Below the pieces are notes generated by a model, which did no database searches, was not told the origin of the DNA, and was given only the letters and a program-made list of their open reading frames with translations. A stretch of DNA of 64,000 bases from Youhaiella tibetensis (GTDB taxonomy: Bacteria; Pseudomonadota; Alphaproteobacteria; Rhizobiales; Devosiaceae), in the NCBI RefSeq assembly GCF_008000755.1, contig NZ_CP041690.1:3225260-3289259 (forward strand). Reading direction: 5' to 3'. How positions within the stretch are numbered: position 1 is the first letter of the stretch; each line of letters begins with the position of its first letter. Positions 16,686-27,021 of the stretch are shown piece by piece. Position numbers and translations under genes: made by a program.

Positions 16686-17537
16686 ATGCGCACCCAGGAT
16701 AGCTACAACGATCGCCTGAACCGGATGCTCGACTACGTTTACGCCCATCTGGAGGACGACCTGTCCTTCGATCGGCTGGCGGAAGTCGCCTGCCTTTCGC
16801 CCTATCACTGGAGCCGCATCTATTCGGCCATGCGGGGCGAAACGATCGTCGCCACTATCCGCAGGCTGCGGCTCCAGCGCGCCGCCGAGCGTCTCTCCAA
16901 CTCCGATCTCGACATCGAAGCCGTTGCGAAGCGCGCCGGATACGGATCCGCCGACACCTTCGGACGCGCCTTCAGGGAGGCATACGGCGCCAGCCCGGCG
17001 GCCTATCGGGCGGGCGGCTCGCACGCCGCCTTCAAGGCCGCCAACGCAGCGGGCGATGCCAATGCCTTCCCCGTGACCATCGAACACCTGCCCGAGCGGC
17101 GGTGCGCCGGCATCGATCATGCCGGTTCCTACATGGCCATCGACCATGCCATGGGCAGGCTCTTCGCCGAACTGGTCGCGCGCCAGGCCCTCCCCGCCGC
17201 GCCCGCGATGATCGGGGTCTTCTTCGACGATCCCGACCTCGGCCCCGAGGACGCGTTGCGCTCGCGGGCCTGCCTGCCGGTTGCCGGCTCGTTCTCGATC
17301 GATCCGCCGCTGGTTGAAACGGTCCTGCGCGGCGGCCCCTACGCGAAGCTGAGCTATACCGGCCCTTATGCCGACATGCGGGGCGCCTATCGCTGGCTCC
17401 TGGGTGTCTGGCTGCCCGCCTCCAGTCACGAACCCGCCGATGCGCCGATCTTTGAGGCCTACCTCAACGATCCCCGCCATGTGCCGCCGACCGAGCTGCG
17501 AACGGACATCCACCTCCCGCTCAAGTCCGCCCCATGA
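16686..17537 (+). CDS. AraC-family regulator with GyrI-like domain
   Basis: 283 aa. Two AraC helix-turn-helix motifs occupy about 8-110 (LSFDRLAEVACLSPYHWSRI and, in the second, AVAKRAGYGSADTFGRAF). They are followed by a GyrI-like small-molecule-binding domain (about 130-283) with VTIEHLPERRCAGIDHAG. This SoxS/Rob-like layout usually activates efflux or detoxification genes upon ligand binding. A GAGG lies 6 nt before the ATG at 16686, and an ATG at 16650 lacks a Shine-Dalgarno. Its stop overlaps the DUF1801 start (ATGA), so the two form an operon. Confidence 0.88.
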   Translation: MRTQDSYNDRLNRMLDYVYAHLEDDLSFDRLAEVACLSPYHWSRIYSAMRGETIVATIRRLRLQRAAERLSNSDLDIEAVAKRAGYGSADTFGRAFREAYGASPAAYRAGGSHAAFKAANAAGDANAFPVTIEHLPERRCAGIDHAGSYMAIDHAMGRLFAELVARQALPAAPAMIGVFFDDPDLGPEDALRSRACLPVAGSFSIDPPLVETVLRGGPYAKLSYTGPYADMRGAYRWLLGVWLPASSHEPADAPIFEAYLNDPRHVPPTELRTDIHLPLKSAP

Positions 17538-17941
17538 GCGCCCCGCCCGTTCCCGAGCCCGTTGCGCGGACCATTGCGCGCTACCCCGCGCCCGTTGCGA
17601 CGCGCCTGATGGAAATTCGCGCGCTCATCTTTGCCGTGGCCGCGCGGACCGAAGGCGTCGGCCCGCTCACCGAAGCCCTCAAATGGGGCGAACCGGCTTA
17701 CCTGACCGAAGCCAGCAGAAGCGGCACCACGATCCGGCTCGGCGCCACCCGGTCTTCTCCCGACGCCGCCGCCGTGCTGCTCAACTGCCGGACCAGCCTC
17801 GTGGAGTCATTCCGCGCCGGCTTCGCCGATGTCTTCGCCTTCGAGGGCAATCGCGCCGTCATCATGCCGATTGCGGGCCCGCTGCCGCAGGCGCCGCTGA
17901 TCCTGTGCCTGCGCGCCGCGCTGACCTATCGCCGACGCTGA
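17534..17941 (+). CDS. DUF1801-domain protein
   Basis: 135 aa, cytoplasmic. The core pattern matches DUF1801 (YdhG/YjbR-like fold): EALKWGEPAYL near 49-59, GTTIRLG near 66, and FRAGFADVFAFEG near 92-104. Function unknown; the domain often accompanies AraC or GyrI-type regulators. It is translationally coupled to the AraC gene by a 4-bp overlap. It faces the YrdB-like gene on the other strand, only 14 bp away. Confidence 0.85.
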   Translation: MSAPPVPEPVARTIARYPAPVATRLMEIRALIFAVAARTEGVGPLTEALKWGEPAYLTEASRSGTTIRLGATRSSPDAAAVLLNCRTSLVESFRAGFADVFAFEGNRAVIMPIAGPLPQAPLILCLRAALTYRRR

Positions 17942-17955
17942 CGGCGTCTCTTGTC

Positions 17956-18297
17956 CTAAGCCTGCCCCCAGGCATGCATCAGCACCAGGTTCGCGGCGGC
18001 GACCACGCCCAGCACCACCGCCCATTCCGTGCGGCCCGCCGCCTGAAGTGCCAGCACTGCCAGTGCGAACATCGCCACCTTGAAGACCGTCAGCCACGGC
18101 TCGCCCAGCCGCATGCCCGACTTCGGCGCCGCGAAGATGCCCCAGGCCGTCGCGGCCACGACCACCGCCACCACCGCGATCAGCCACTTGAGCCAGCCTG
18201 CCTGGTCGAGCCCAAGCGCCCACACCACGAAAGCCGCCAGCATCGCCAATTCCGCAACGAACGCCACCAGCAGGTTGCCCCCCTTCAAGATATCCAC
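17956..18297 (-). CDS. YrdB-family (DUF2568) membrane protein, GTG start
   Basis: 113 aa, inner membrane. Four hydrophobic segments are visible (about 8-28, 33-52, 62-82, 88-106). The N-terminal NLLVAFVAELAMLAAF and the APKSGMRLGEPW connection between helices two and three match YrdB/DUF2568. Function unknown. The GTG at 18297 is strongly preferred over upstream frames because AGGAGG lies 6 nt before it. Monocistronic by position, convergent with the DUF1801 gene. Confidence 0.82.
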   Translation of the reverse strand: MDILKGGNLLVAFVAELAMLAAFVVWALGLDQAGWLKWLIAVVAVVVAATAWGIFAAPKSGMRLGEPWLTVFKVAMFALAVLALQAAGRTEWAVVLGVVAAANLVLMHAWGQA

Positions 18298-18538
18298 GCC
18301 TAACCTCCTGTTTCCGTCACGCGCCACCCTGCCACGAACGCTCCGCGCTGCCTCTCCGCCAAGGTCGTATTTCCGACCTGCATTTGTGTTTGGAGGCTCG
18401 CGCCCCTGTTCCCTTTCCGTTCCTGGCATGCTAAGCAGGGGCAACCAATCACGCCACTACTGACATTACCTGTCACGAGCCCTATCTATCGTGGGAGCGT
18501 CGGAGGAAACTGCCTCCGCGCCAGCAGACGGATCGACC

Positions 18539-21175
<2,637 letters not shown>

Positions 21176-21966
21176 CCCCCGCGCCTTCTCCCCCTTGTGG
21201 GGGTGAAGAGCGGCTATCCCGACGAACGCCGGGCGCCAGCAGAACCGGGATAGAACTCAGCCCAACCGCGATCCCCGCCTTCATCCCTCATGGCGACGAA
21301 AACAAGCGTCCTTGCCCCCCACTTCACCTCTCCCCCTCGGGGAGAGGTCGGCCGCAGGCCGGGTGAGGGGCCGCCCCAACCACCGGCCCCAGGACCCAAA
21401 AGCCCTCCAGGCGCCAGCAGAACCGGGATAGAACTCAACCCGACCGCGAGCCACCGCCTTCATCTCCCCTGGCGACGAAAACAAGCGCCCTCGCCCCCAC
21501 TTCACCTCGCCCCCTCGGGGAGAGGTCGGCCGCAGGCCGGGTGAGGGGCCGCCCCAACCACCGGCCCCAGGACCCAAAAGCCCTCCAGGAGCCGGCAGAA
21601 CCGCGATAGAACTCAGCCCAACCGCGATCCCCGCCTTCATCTCACCTGGCGACGAAAACAAGCGCCCTCGCCCCCACTTCACCTCTCTCCCTCGGGGAGA
21701 GGTCGGCCGCAGGCCGGGTGAGGGGCCGCCCCAACCACCGGCCCCACGAACCCAAAAGCGCTCCCGCTGGCCTTCACCTCTTCCCTCCCCGTGTGAAGTG
21801 AAAAGCGTTTACCCCGGCAAACGCCAAGCCCCGCGGAGCCTTGCGAGCGATGCACACGCCGAGCCATGCCAGCCTCCGGCAGGACCGGGGAAACCCTCTG
21901 TCCCGATTGACCGGGAACCAATCCGTCTCTCAAATCCTGATTCCGATCCGCTCCAAGGAGGACGCC
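21176..21966 (+). other. Repeat-filled gene-free gap after uvrB
   Basis: 791 bp with no supported gene. It holds a CCCCCTTGTGGGGG palindrome just after uvrB (about 21190), three tandem 178-bp repeats (21233-21766), then about 200 bp of unique sequence leading to the SH3 gene at 21967. Long reading frames here are artefacts of GC-rich repeats. Confidence 0.75.
21233..21766. repeat. Three tandem 178-bp direct repeats
   Basis: Copies at 21233-21410, 21411-21588 and 21589-21766 (last boundary approximate). Each begins GCGCCAGCAGAACC or a near match. Each contains a CTCTCC...GGAGAG palindrome, then GTCGGCCGCAGGCCGGGTGAGGGGC, and ends near AAAAGCCCTCCAG (shown in parts; see positions). Copies differ by a small number of substitutions. 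This is a local expansion of one intergenic palindromic repeat unit and not a CRISPR array. Confidence 0.85.
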
Positions 21967-22320
21967 ATGCGCGCGCCGAAATCCCTGCCGCTCTTCGCCC
22001 TGGCCCTGCTGGCCCTGCCCCCGCTCGCGACGCCCGCCCTCGCCGCCGAACCGACCGCCCGCGCCACGGCCATCCTCAACGTCCGCACCGCCCCCGGCTG
22101 GACCGCCCCCGTCATGGGCACCCTCGCTAAGAACCAGCAAGTCACCCTCAAATACTGCACGCGCAACGGCGACTGGTGCCAACTCGGCAGTGCGCTAACG
22201 CCGGAACTGGCGGGTGGATGGGTAAGGGCCGGCTACCTAGTGGGAATGGCCGCGAAGTCCCGGGTCACGCCGTTCAGGTTTCTGGTGAATCCAGAGTGGG
22301 AGCAACCTCTGCCACGCTAG
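21967..22320 (+). CDS. Exported short SH3b-like protein
   Basis: 117 aa. Signal peptide to about residue 27 (PALAAEP). A single SH3b-type domain follows (about 28-92), with ATAILNVRTAPGW, KYCTRNGDWCQLG and GGWVRAGYLVG. The last 25 residues carry no recognised feature. It is a relative of the SH3-type cluster at 11963-15525 but lacks the upstream GTTCAG repeat. AAGGAGG lies 5 nt before the ATG. A basic, short C-terminus may indicate decay of a longer protein. Confidence 0.8.
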   Translation: MRAPKSLPLFALALLALPPLATPALAAEPTARATAILNVRTAPGWTAPVMGTLAKNQQVTLKYCTRNGDWCQLGSALTPELAGGWVRAGYLVGMAAKSRVTPFRFLVNPEWEQPLPR

Positions 22321-22415
22321 CGGAGTTGCAAGCGGCGGGAGTTCGTCGCTATTGCTGCTTATCCCCTCCCCCACAGCCCACCCCATACTTCCCCTCCACA
22401 CCAATGGAGGGTCCC

Positions 22416-22808
22416 ATGTCTGCCAACTTCACCAACCAGTTCTTCGCCCGCCTGCAAGCGGCGCGGAATCAGCTTCTGCAACTCGACTGGTGGAGCGAAA
22501 AGCTCCCGCCCGAGCAGGTCGTCGATCTCCACGACGTGGTGAGGGTCAACGACGTCCTGCTGCTGGCCAGGAAGCTGGTCTCGCGCGAAAGATCGGCGGC
22601 CTTCGTGCAGTTGCTTTCCCCTGATCGCCCCGTCACCGCGGGCGGCGTGCGCCTGGCGGTCAAGCTGGCGCATGGGACGATCAAAACCTTCGTGCAGCGC
22701 TACGGCCATTTCGATCGCGATGTGCAGGAATGGGTTCTCCCCGGCGAGCGCACCTATGTCGAAAAGCGCGCGGGCGAGGGTTTTGACGACGATTTCGACT
22801 GGCGCTGA
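22416..22808 (+). CDS. Unrecognised 130-aa protein
   Basis: 130 aa, no signal peptide or membrane segment, probably cytoplasmic. It is mostly helical with a conserved-looking centre (DVVRVNDVLLLARKL, then GTIKTFVQRYGHF) and an acidic C-terminus (GFDDDFDW). No family is recognised. The ATG at 22416 has GGAGGG 5 nt upstream, made in part by a preceding in-frame ATG at 22404 that lacks its own site. It follows the SH3 gene by 95 bp on the same strand. Confidence 0.68.
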   Translation: MSANFTNQFFARLQAARNQLLQLDWWSEKLPPEQVVDLHDVVRVNDVLLLARKLVSRERSAAFVQLLSPDRPVTAGGVRLAVKLAHGTIKTFVQRYGHFDRDVQEWVLPGERTYVEKRAGEGFDDDFDWR

Positions 22809-22974
22809 GCCGCACTTATCCCCGCGTTTGCCGCCCGCGCTAACATGGTCCCATCCCTCCGCAAGGCGCGGCACTGACGAGGTGTCGGCGGCCGGCGGGC
22901 GGATCGGGCGCCAAAAGCGTCCGATGCGTTCGCCGGGTTCTGGGAGACAGGTGGAGCGGGGGTCGCCCCGTTCC

Positions 22975-23108
22975 CGGCCTAAGTGTGACGTGACCGGCCC
23001 GGAGTGCGCTCGCGGGCAACTTGCGTGTACGGGTTTGTAGATCCCTGTCGCGCTGGGGCGAGGCGAGCCTCGCTACTACCAATATACAGATGAGGCAGAC
23101 CTCGCCCC
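22975..23108 (-). repeat. Dispersed intergenic element, copy A
   Basis: Its reverse complement matches 51838-51981. The last 66 bp of the pair (22975-23040 against 51916-51981) differ at two bases as read by eye. The rest keeps the outer inverted repeat GGGGCGAGG/CCTCGCCCC around a variable middle. It encodes nothing; it resembles a small non-autonomous (MITE- or REP-like) element. Confidence 0.75.
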
Positions 23109-23289
23109 GGCCCGTCTACCCGAAACCCGCAGCGCTCCGGCGCGTGCGGATTTCGGTGTTGCCTCACGTCCAGTTGAGGCGCCGGCGCGCATCCATGGCG
23201 TGCCGTCCACGTTCTCCCGAAGGCGCTTTTCTGGAGATCGCCATGCCTGCCATTGCCTTAAGGGTCGGGCCCTGGCACCTGAACCATCC

Positions 23290-23306
23290 GTTCAGCTTGC
23301 GTTCAG
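23290..23306 (+). promoter_or_regulatory. GTTCAG-N5-GTTCAG direct repeat upstream of 23386
   Basis: GTTCAGCTTGCGTTCAG lies 79 bp before the start codon, at a similar distance to those before the genes at 13549 (71 bp) and 15154 (72 bp). Confidence 0.55.
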
Positions 23307-23385
23307 GCGCCACGGCATCCAATGGCGGAAGGAAAGGGTTCTCCTTTCACCAGAAAACGAAACGAGCCTACCGAGGAGACGTCAA

Positions 23386-23850
23386 ATGTCTGCTTTGCGC
23401 ACCAAGATCCTGGCCGGTGGCCTTGCCGCCCTGGCGCTCGTCGCCACTGCCGGCGCGGCCCTCGCCGCCCCGGCCTATGCGACCAGCAATGTCAATGTCC
23501 GCTCCGGCCCCGGCACCGGCTATCGGAGCGTGGATGTCCTCACGCGCGGCCAGCCCGTCGATGTCCAGCAGTGCCGCGGCTCCTGGTGCTTCGTGTCCAA
23601 GCCTGGCCCCGATGGCTGGGTGTCGGCCAATTACCTCTCCTCCAGCGGCGGTTATTACCGTCCGCGTCCCCCGCGCCCGCCGGTCTACCCGATCCATCCG
23701 CGCCCGCCCTTCTACCCCGATCACGGCTGGGGTGGCCCCAATTGGGGTGGTCCGGGCTGGGGTCACCGCCCGCCGCCGCGCCCGCGTCCGAACCCCGGCG
23801 CCAGCTTCTGCATGAATGGCCCGAACGGCTATTTCTGCATGGGGAACTGA
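23386..23850 (+). CDS. Exported SH3b-domain protein with Pro/Gly-rich tail
   Basis: 154 aa. A signal peptide runs to about residue 28 (AALAAPA). The SH3b domain is at about 29-85 (ATSNVNVRSGPG, CRGSWCFVS, DGWVSANYLSS). The C-terminal half is Pro/Gly/Trp/His-rich and ends in a short Cys-containing stretch (ASFCMNGPNGYFCMGN). It resembles the 11963 product in its SH3b part but has a different tail. GAGGAG precedes the ATG at 23386. An upstream in-frame extension from 23200 would run through the regulatory repeat and is rejected. Convergent with the next gene, with 3 bp between stops. Confidence 0.87.
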   Translation: MSALRTKILAGGLAALALVATAGAALAAPAYATSNVNVRSGPGTGYRSVDVLTRGQPVDVQQCRGSWCFVSKPGPDGWVSANYLSSSGGYYRPRPPRPPVYPIHPRPPFYPDHGWGGPNWGGPGWGHRPPPRPRPNPGASFCMNGPNGYFCMGN

Positions 23851-23853
23851 GGT

Positions 23854-24294
23854 CTATTCGACCTTGAGCCGCTCGATGTCGATCCCCTTGGCCACAAGGG
23901 GGTCGCGCATCCTGCGGCTCCAGAATTCGTTGAGGCCGTAAATGGCGACCGCGCCCACGGCCAGCGAGATGCCGAAGCCGCGGAACCCGTCCTGGTTGGC
24001 GAACACCACCGCCGCCGCCAGGGCCACCGCGCCGATCGCCACCAGCGTCCAGGTCTTGCGCTCGCTTTCGATGCGCAGGTTCCGGGCGCTCGAGAGCAGC
24101 ACGTCGCGCAGCTCGGTGTCGCTCATCGAGTTGAGTTCAGGGTTGGCGCGCTCGCGCCGGATGGTCTCCATATAGGCTTCCACCCGCCGCTCGGTCAGCG
24201 CCTCGCGCTCGTTGGCGCTCCGCCCTCGCATCGCCATGCTGAACACCACGCCTACCGCAATCAGCACCAGCCCGATTTCGAGCAGAACACCCAT
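23854..24294 (-). CDS. Small membrane protein of unknown family
   Basis: 146 aa. It has an N-terminal hydrophobic segment (about 3-22), then a charged helical stretch with many Glu and Arg (about 25-78), then two membrane helices (about 82-102 and 106-124). The amphipathic middle (RRVEAYMETIRRERANPEL) suggests a coiled coil. No family is recognised. GAGAGGTGA precedes the ATG. It is the second gene on this strand after 24349-25236, with a gap of about 54 bp between them. Confidence 0.72.
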   Translation of the reverse strand: MGVLLEIGLVLIAVGVVFSMAMRGRSANEREALTERRVEAYMETIRRERANPELNSMSDTELRDVLLSSARNLRIESERKTWTLVAIGAVALAAAVVFANQDGFRGFGISLAVGAVAIYGLNEFWSRRMRDPLVAKGIDIERLKVE

Positions 24295-24348
24295 CGATCG
24301 TCACCTCTCGTTTCTTGAAGAAAGAAATGCCCCCTCGCCCGAACGGGT

Positions 24349-25236
24349 TCAAGGTGCGTTGCCGCGGCTCACGATGGCGTTCTGCCAGCCCACCGCCTGC
24401 CCATCATCCATCCGGCGGGCCCACATTTCGGAAATCGCATGGTCGTTGAGCTGCACCATGCCCATGATGGCGTCGTTCCTGCCGTTCCCGGTGATATCCC
24501 GGTCATCGAGGAAATAGAGGAACGGGGAACCATCTGTCACCGCCTCGGGCTGTTCGGGCCCGCGCCAGACATAGCCGTTGCCATCGGCACTGGCGATGTT
24601 GAGCGCCAGCGCCATCTCGGCGGCGACGAGCGCGCTCACCGCGTGCCCGCTGGCCGCCGTCCCGCTATAGGGCACGGTCCATCCGCTCGCCGGTGCCGCG
24701 ATCGGCTTCCAGGCAAAGCTCCCCTCGGTCGAGGATTTCGGCTGGAGGCATTCGGCGATGAGGCAATCGGTAGCCGCCGCCTCGTCGTTCGGAATCTCGC
24801 GGCGAATGGCATCGCGCAGCCCCGCCAGCTCGCCCTGACGCGGCTGGAAATCGAAGCGCCAGGCCACATGCGGCACGTCCTCGGTGCCCAGGTTGTAGCG
24901 ATCCACCTCGATGAACGACACCGTCCCCCCGCTCGTCTCGGTCGTCACCTGCCCATAGCGCAGCAGCGTCCGCGACCGCGCCAGCGGCGGCTCCATCGCG
25001 TCCACGAACAGCAGCGCCTTCTCGATCGGGCCCATTTGCCCGTCGGACGCGGCGAGCTTGGCCCGCGCATCGCTCTCGACCTTGCCGGCATCGAAATGCG
25101 TCCAGCCGGGACGATCGAGGAAGGTCGACAGCGTGAGGTCGAGCATGTTGTCTGCGGTCTGCGCCATGGCAGGCGGGGCGTTGCCCCCCATCGCCACGCC
25201 CAGGATGATGACACCGGCATACTTGAGGATACGCAT
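24349..25236 (-). CDS. Exported protein of unknown family
   Basis: 295 aa. A signal peptide runs to about residue 26 (APPAMAQTA). The mature part contains two Cys near the middle (DCLIAECLQPKSS), a Gly-Ser-Thr stretch, and an acidic loop near GNGRNDAIMG at the C-terminus that could bind a divalent ion. No family is recognised. The ATG at 25236 has AAAGG upstream; an ATG five codons earlier is possible. Divergent from the small membrane gene at 25310. Confidence 0.72.
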   Translation of the reverse strand: MRILKYAGVIILGVAMGGNAPPAMAQTADNMLDLTLSTFLDRPGWTHFDAGKVESDARAKLAASDGQMGPIEKALLFVDAMEPPLARSRTLLRYGQVTTETSGGTVSFIEVDRYNLGTEDVPHVAWRFDFQPRQGELAGLRDAIRREIPNDEAAATDCLIAECLQPKSSTEGSFAWKPIAAPASGWTVPYSGTAASGHAVSALVAAEMALALNIASADGNGYVWRGPEQPEAVTDGSPFLYFLDDRDITGNGRNDAIMGMVQLNDHAISEMWARRMDDGQAVGWQNAIVSRGNAP

Positions 25237-25309
25237 CGCAAGGCCTTTCATTTGCCTGACGCGCCGAGTGTGGCCACATTGCCCGATCTGTCAACGATGG
25301 CGAATCGCG

Positions 25310-25519
25310 ATGTATCTTTGGGCCAAGGCCTTTCTCAGACTCGGGCTGGTACTGCTCGCCATCGGTATCCTGCCTGCCGTAATCTTCGCCTACGCCTTCC
25401 CGCAGGCCGACCCGCTGATCCCGGCCCTGCTCTCGCTCACGGTGGCGCCTCTCGGCGCTTTCGTGCTGGCGGTATCGGTCATTCTTTTCCTGGTAGCGGT
25501 GTTTCGGCGCCGGCGCTGA
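25310..25519 (+). CDS. Small two-TM membrane protein
   Basis: 69 aa. Two hydrophobic helices (about 8-30 and 40-63) are followed by the basic end FRRRR, so the protein is probably anchored with its C-terminus inside. No family is recognised. The start at 25310 has no good Shine-Dalgarno. Its last 41 bp overlap the end of the convergent DMT gene. The membrane segments are coherent, but the gene remains tentative. Confidence 0.5.
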   Translation: MYLWAKAFLRLGLVLLAIGILPAVIFAYAFPQADPLIPALLSLTVAPLGAFVLAVSVILFLVAVFRRRR

Positions 25520-26417
25520 CCGAGCCCCTGAGCCGCTCGCGCGCCATCACCACCAGGCCCGCGGCCGCGATCACCGCCGCGCCGATCAGCGACACAGGGT
25601 CGATAAGGTGGCTGAAGATCACGTAGGAGAGGAAGATCGCCCAGGGGAGCGAGAAATAGCTGAACGGCTGCAACACGCTGGCCGGCGCCAGCGACAGCGC
25701 CTTGATCATCAGTCCGTGGGCCGCGCAGGTAGTGATCATCACCACGGCCACCATGGCCAGCCCGCGTCCATCCATCGGCGCCCAGTGAAAGACGCCCACG
25801 GCCGTCGTCATCACCAGTCCCACTACACCGGTATAGGCCATGCTGGTCGCGGTGGAATCGAGCTTGCCCACCTTGCGCGTCAAGACGATGTAGATGGCAT
25901 AGAACGAGCACGAGGCGATCGCGTAGACCACGCCCATGTCGAGCGGCAGCCCGCCCGGACGAACGATGATCATGGCGCCGAGGAACCCGACGACCACCGC
26001 GCCGAGCCGGAACGGCCCCACCTTCTCGCCGAGCAGCGGAATGGCAAAGAGCGTGACGAGCAACGGATAGACAAGGCTGATGGCCTGGAGTTCGGCCAGC
26101 GGTACCGTCTTGAGGGCAAGCGCGAAGAGCCAGATGTCGGCCACCAGCAGCACGCCGCGCAGAATCTGCCAGAGCGGCGCCCGCGACGCGAACGCCTGGC
26201 GCAGCGGCCCCTTCCTGACGACGAGGTAGAGCGAAAACGCCGCAAAACCCCAATAGCGCATCATGGCGATCTGGAATGGTGAGTAGTCCTGCACCAGCAG
26301 TTTGGAAAACGCATCCTGGATGCCGAACACCACCACCGATATCAACACCAGCGTGATCCCGGCGCTGACATTGTCGCCTGCCGCCGCGCCGCCCGTTCTC
26401 GCCGTTTCGCTACTCAT
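25479..26417 (-). CDS. DMT-family (EamA) transporter
   Basis: 312 aa, inner membrane. Ten hydrophobic segments form two EamA repeats: the first has VFGIQDAFSKLLVQDYSPFQIA near 27-50, and the second includes ITTCAAHGLMIKAL and VLQPFSYFSLPWAIFLSYVIF near 230-275. The layout resembles RhaT/SAM-carrier type DMT exporters of alphaproteobacteria. Substrate unknown. The start at 26417 is preferred over an extension through the terminator at 26456-26478. Its 3' end overlaps the tail of the small convergent gene. Confidence 0.85.
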   Translation of the reverse strand: MSSETARTGGAAAGDNVSAGITLVLISVVVFGIQDAFSKLLVQDYSPFQIAMMRYWGFAAFSLYLVVRKGPLRQAFASRAPLWQILRGVLLVADIWLFALALKTVPLAELQAISLVYPLLVTLFAIPLLGEKVGPFRLGAVVVGFLGAMIIVRPGGLPLDMGVVYAIASCSFYAIYIVLTRKVGKLDSTATSMAYTGVVGLVMTTAVGVFHWAPMDGRGLAMVAVVMITTCAAHGLMIKALSLAPASVLQPFSYFSLPWAIFLSYVIFSHLIDPVSLIGAAVIAAAGLVVMARERLRGSVSAGAETPLPGKE

Positions 26418-26455
26418 TGCAACAAACCCGCCTGGCCACGCGCCGGAACGAAATA

Positions 26456-26478
26456 CCCCGGGCCACTCCGGCCCGGGG
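26456..26478 (-). terminator. Hairpin terminator after the 26508 gene
   Basis: CCCCGGGCC (26456-26464) and GGCCCGGGG (26470-26478) form a 9-bp stem with a 5-nt loop. On the minus strand it is followed by TATTTCGTT. It lies between the stop of the 26508 gene and the start of the DMT gene. Confidence 0.6.
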
Positions 26479-26507
26479 CTTATCATGAAATGGAAAAACT
26501 GGAAGTC

Positions 26508-26834
26508 CTACTTGGCCGTTGCGTTCTTGATGGCGCCGGCAATCACCGTGAGCACGCCCCCGCCGATAAGGCTCGTGACGCCTTGACCGGCCAGCGCCCC
26601 GATATCCAGGCCCGCCGGGGCGCCGCCCGCCGCCGCGGCATCCGTCGCAGCGCCGACCAACGCATCCAACCCGGGAATGCGTCCCGCCAGCCAGGTCAGA
26701 ACCAGACCGCCGATGGCCCCGGCGATCGAGTTGCCGGTCGTGCCCAGACTCAAATTCTTGGCAACTCCGCCGACAACGTTGCCGCCGATGCCTCCACCGA
26801 GCAGCTGAACAATAATCGCTACAATTGCTTCCAT
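26508..26834 (-). CDS. Small Gly/Ala-rich membrane protein
   Basis: 108 aa. N-terminal MEAIVAIIVQLLGGGIGGNVVG, then KNLSLGTTGNSIAGAIGGLVL, and a second Gly-rich hydrophobic stretch at the C-terminus. The pattern resembles a family of short Gly-rich alphaproteobacterial proteins, some linked to phage or toxin-like membrane proteins, but I cannot name it. Two or three membrane-associated helices are likely. It is followed by a terminator at 26456-26478, so it is a separate transcript from the DMT gene. Confidence 0.7.
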   Translation of the reverse strand: MEAIVAIIVQLLGGGIGGNVVGGVAKNLSLGTTGNSIAGAIGGLVLTWLAGRIPGLDALVGAATDAAAAGGAPAGLDIGALAGQGVTSLIGGGVLTVIAGAIKNATAK

Positions 26835-27021
26835 TTTACGTCCCCAAGAGGTCCGAAATAACGGAGCCGCTCGGCCCCGCCTCGCACGGGAAGCTTAGCG
26901 ACAATGCCTGCGCCGAGGAAGAGCCTAAACAACTGGTAAATACCCAATAGTACCTGAGATTCTTTGGTTTTTGGCTTCCGCAACAACTGCTATCGTTCGC
27001 CACCGCAAACAGGGCTTGCAC

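Larger units (their letters stand above)
22809..23385 (+). other. 577-bp gene-free gap with a dispersed repeat and regulatory repeat
   Basis: No supported ORF. It contains a 134-bp copy of a dispersed element (22975-23108, on the minus strand relative to the copy at 51838-51981) and, closer to the next gene, the GTTCAG-N5-GTTCAG direct repeat at 23290-23306. Confidence 0.7.

Noticed and set aside
21233-21766. Possible CRISPR array
   Set aside because: Three long 178-bp units with no spacers and internal palindromes; no Cas genes in the window.
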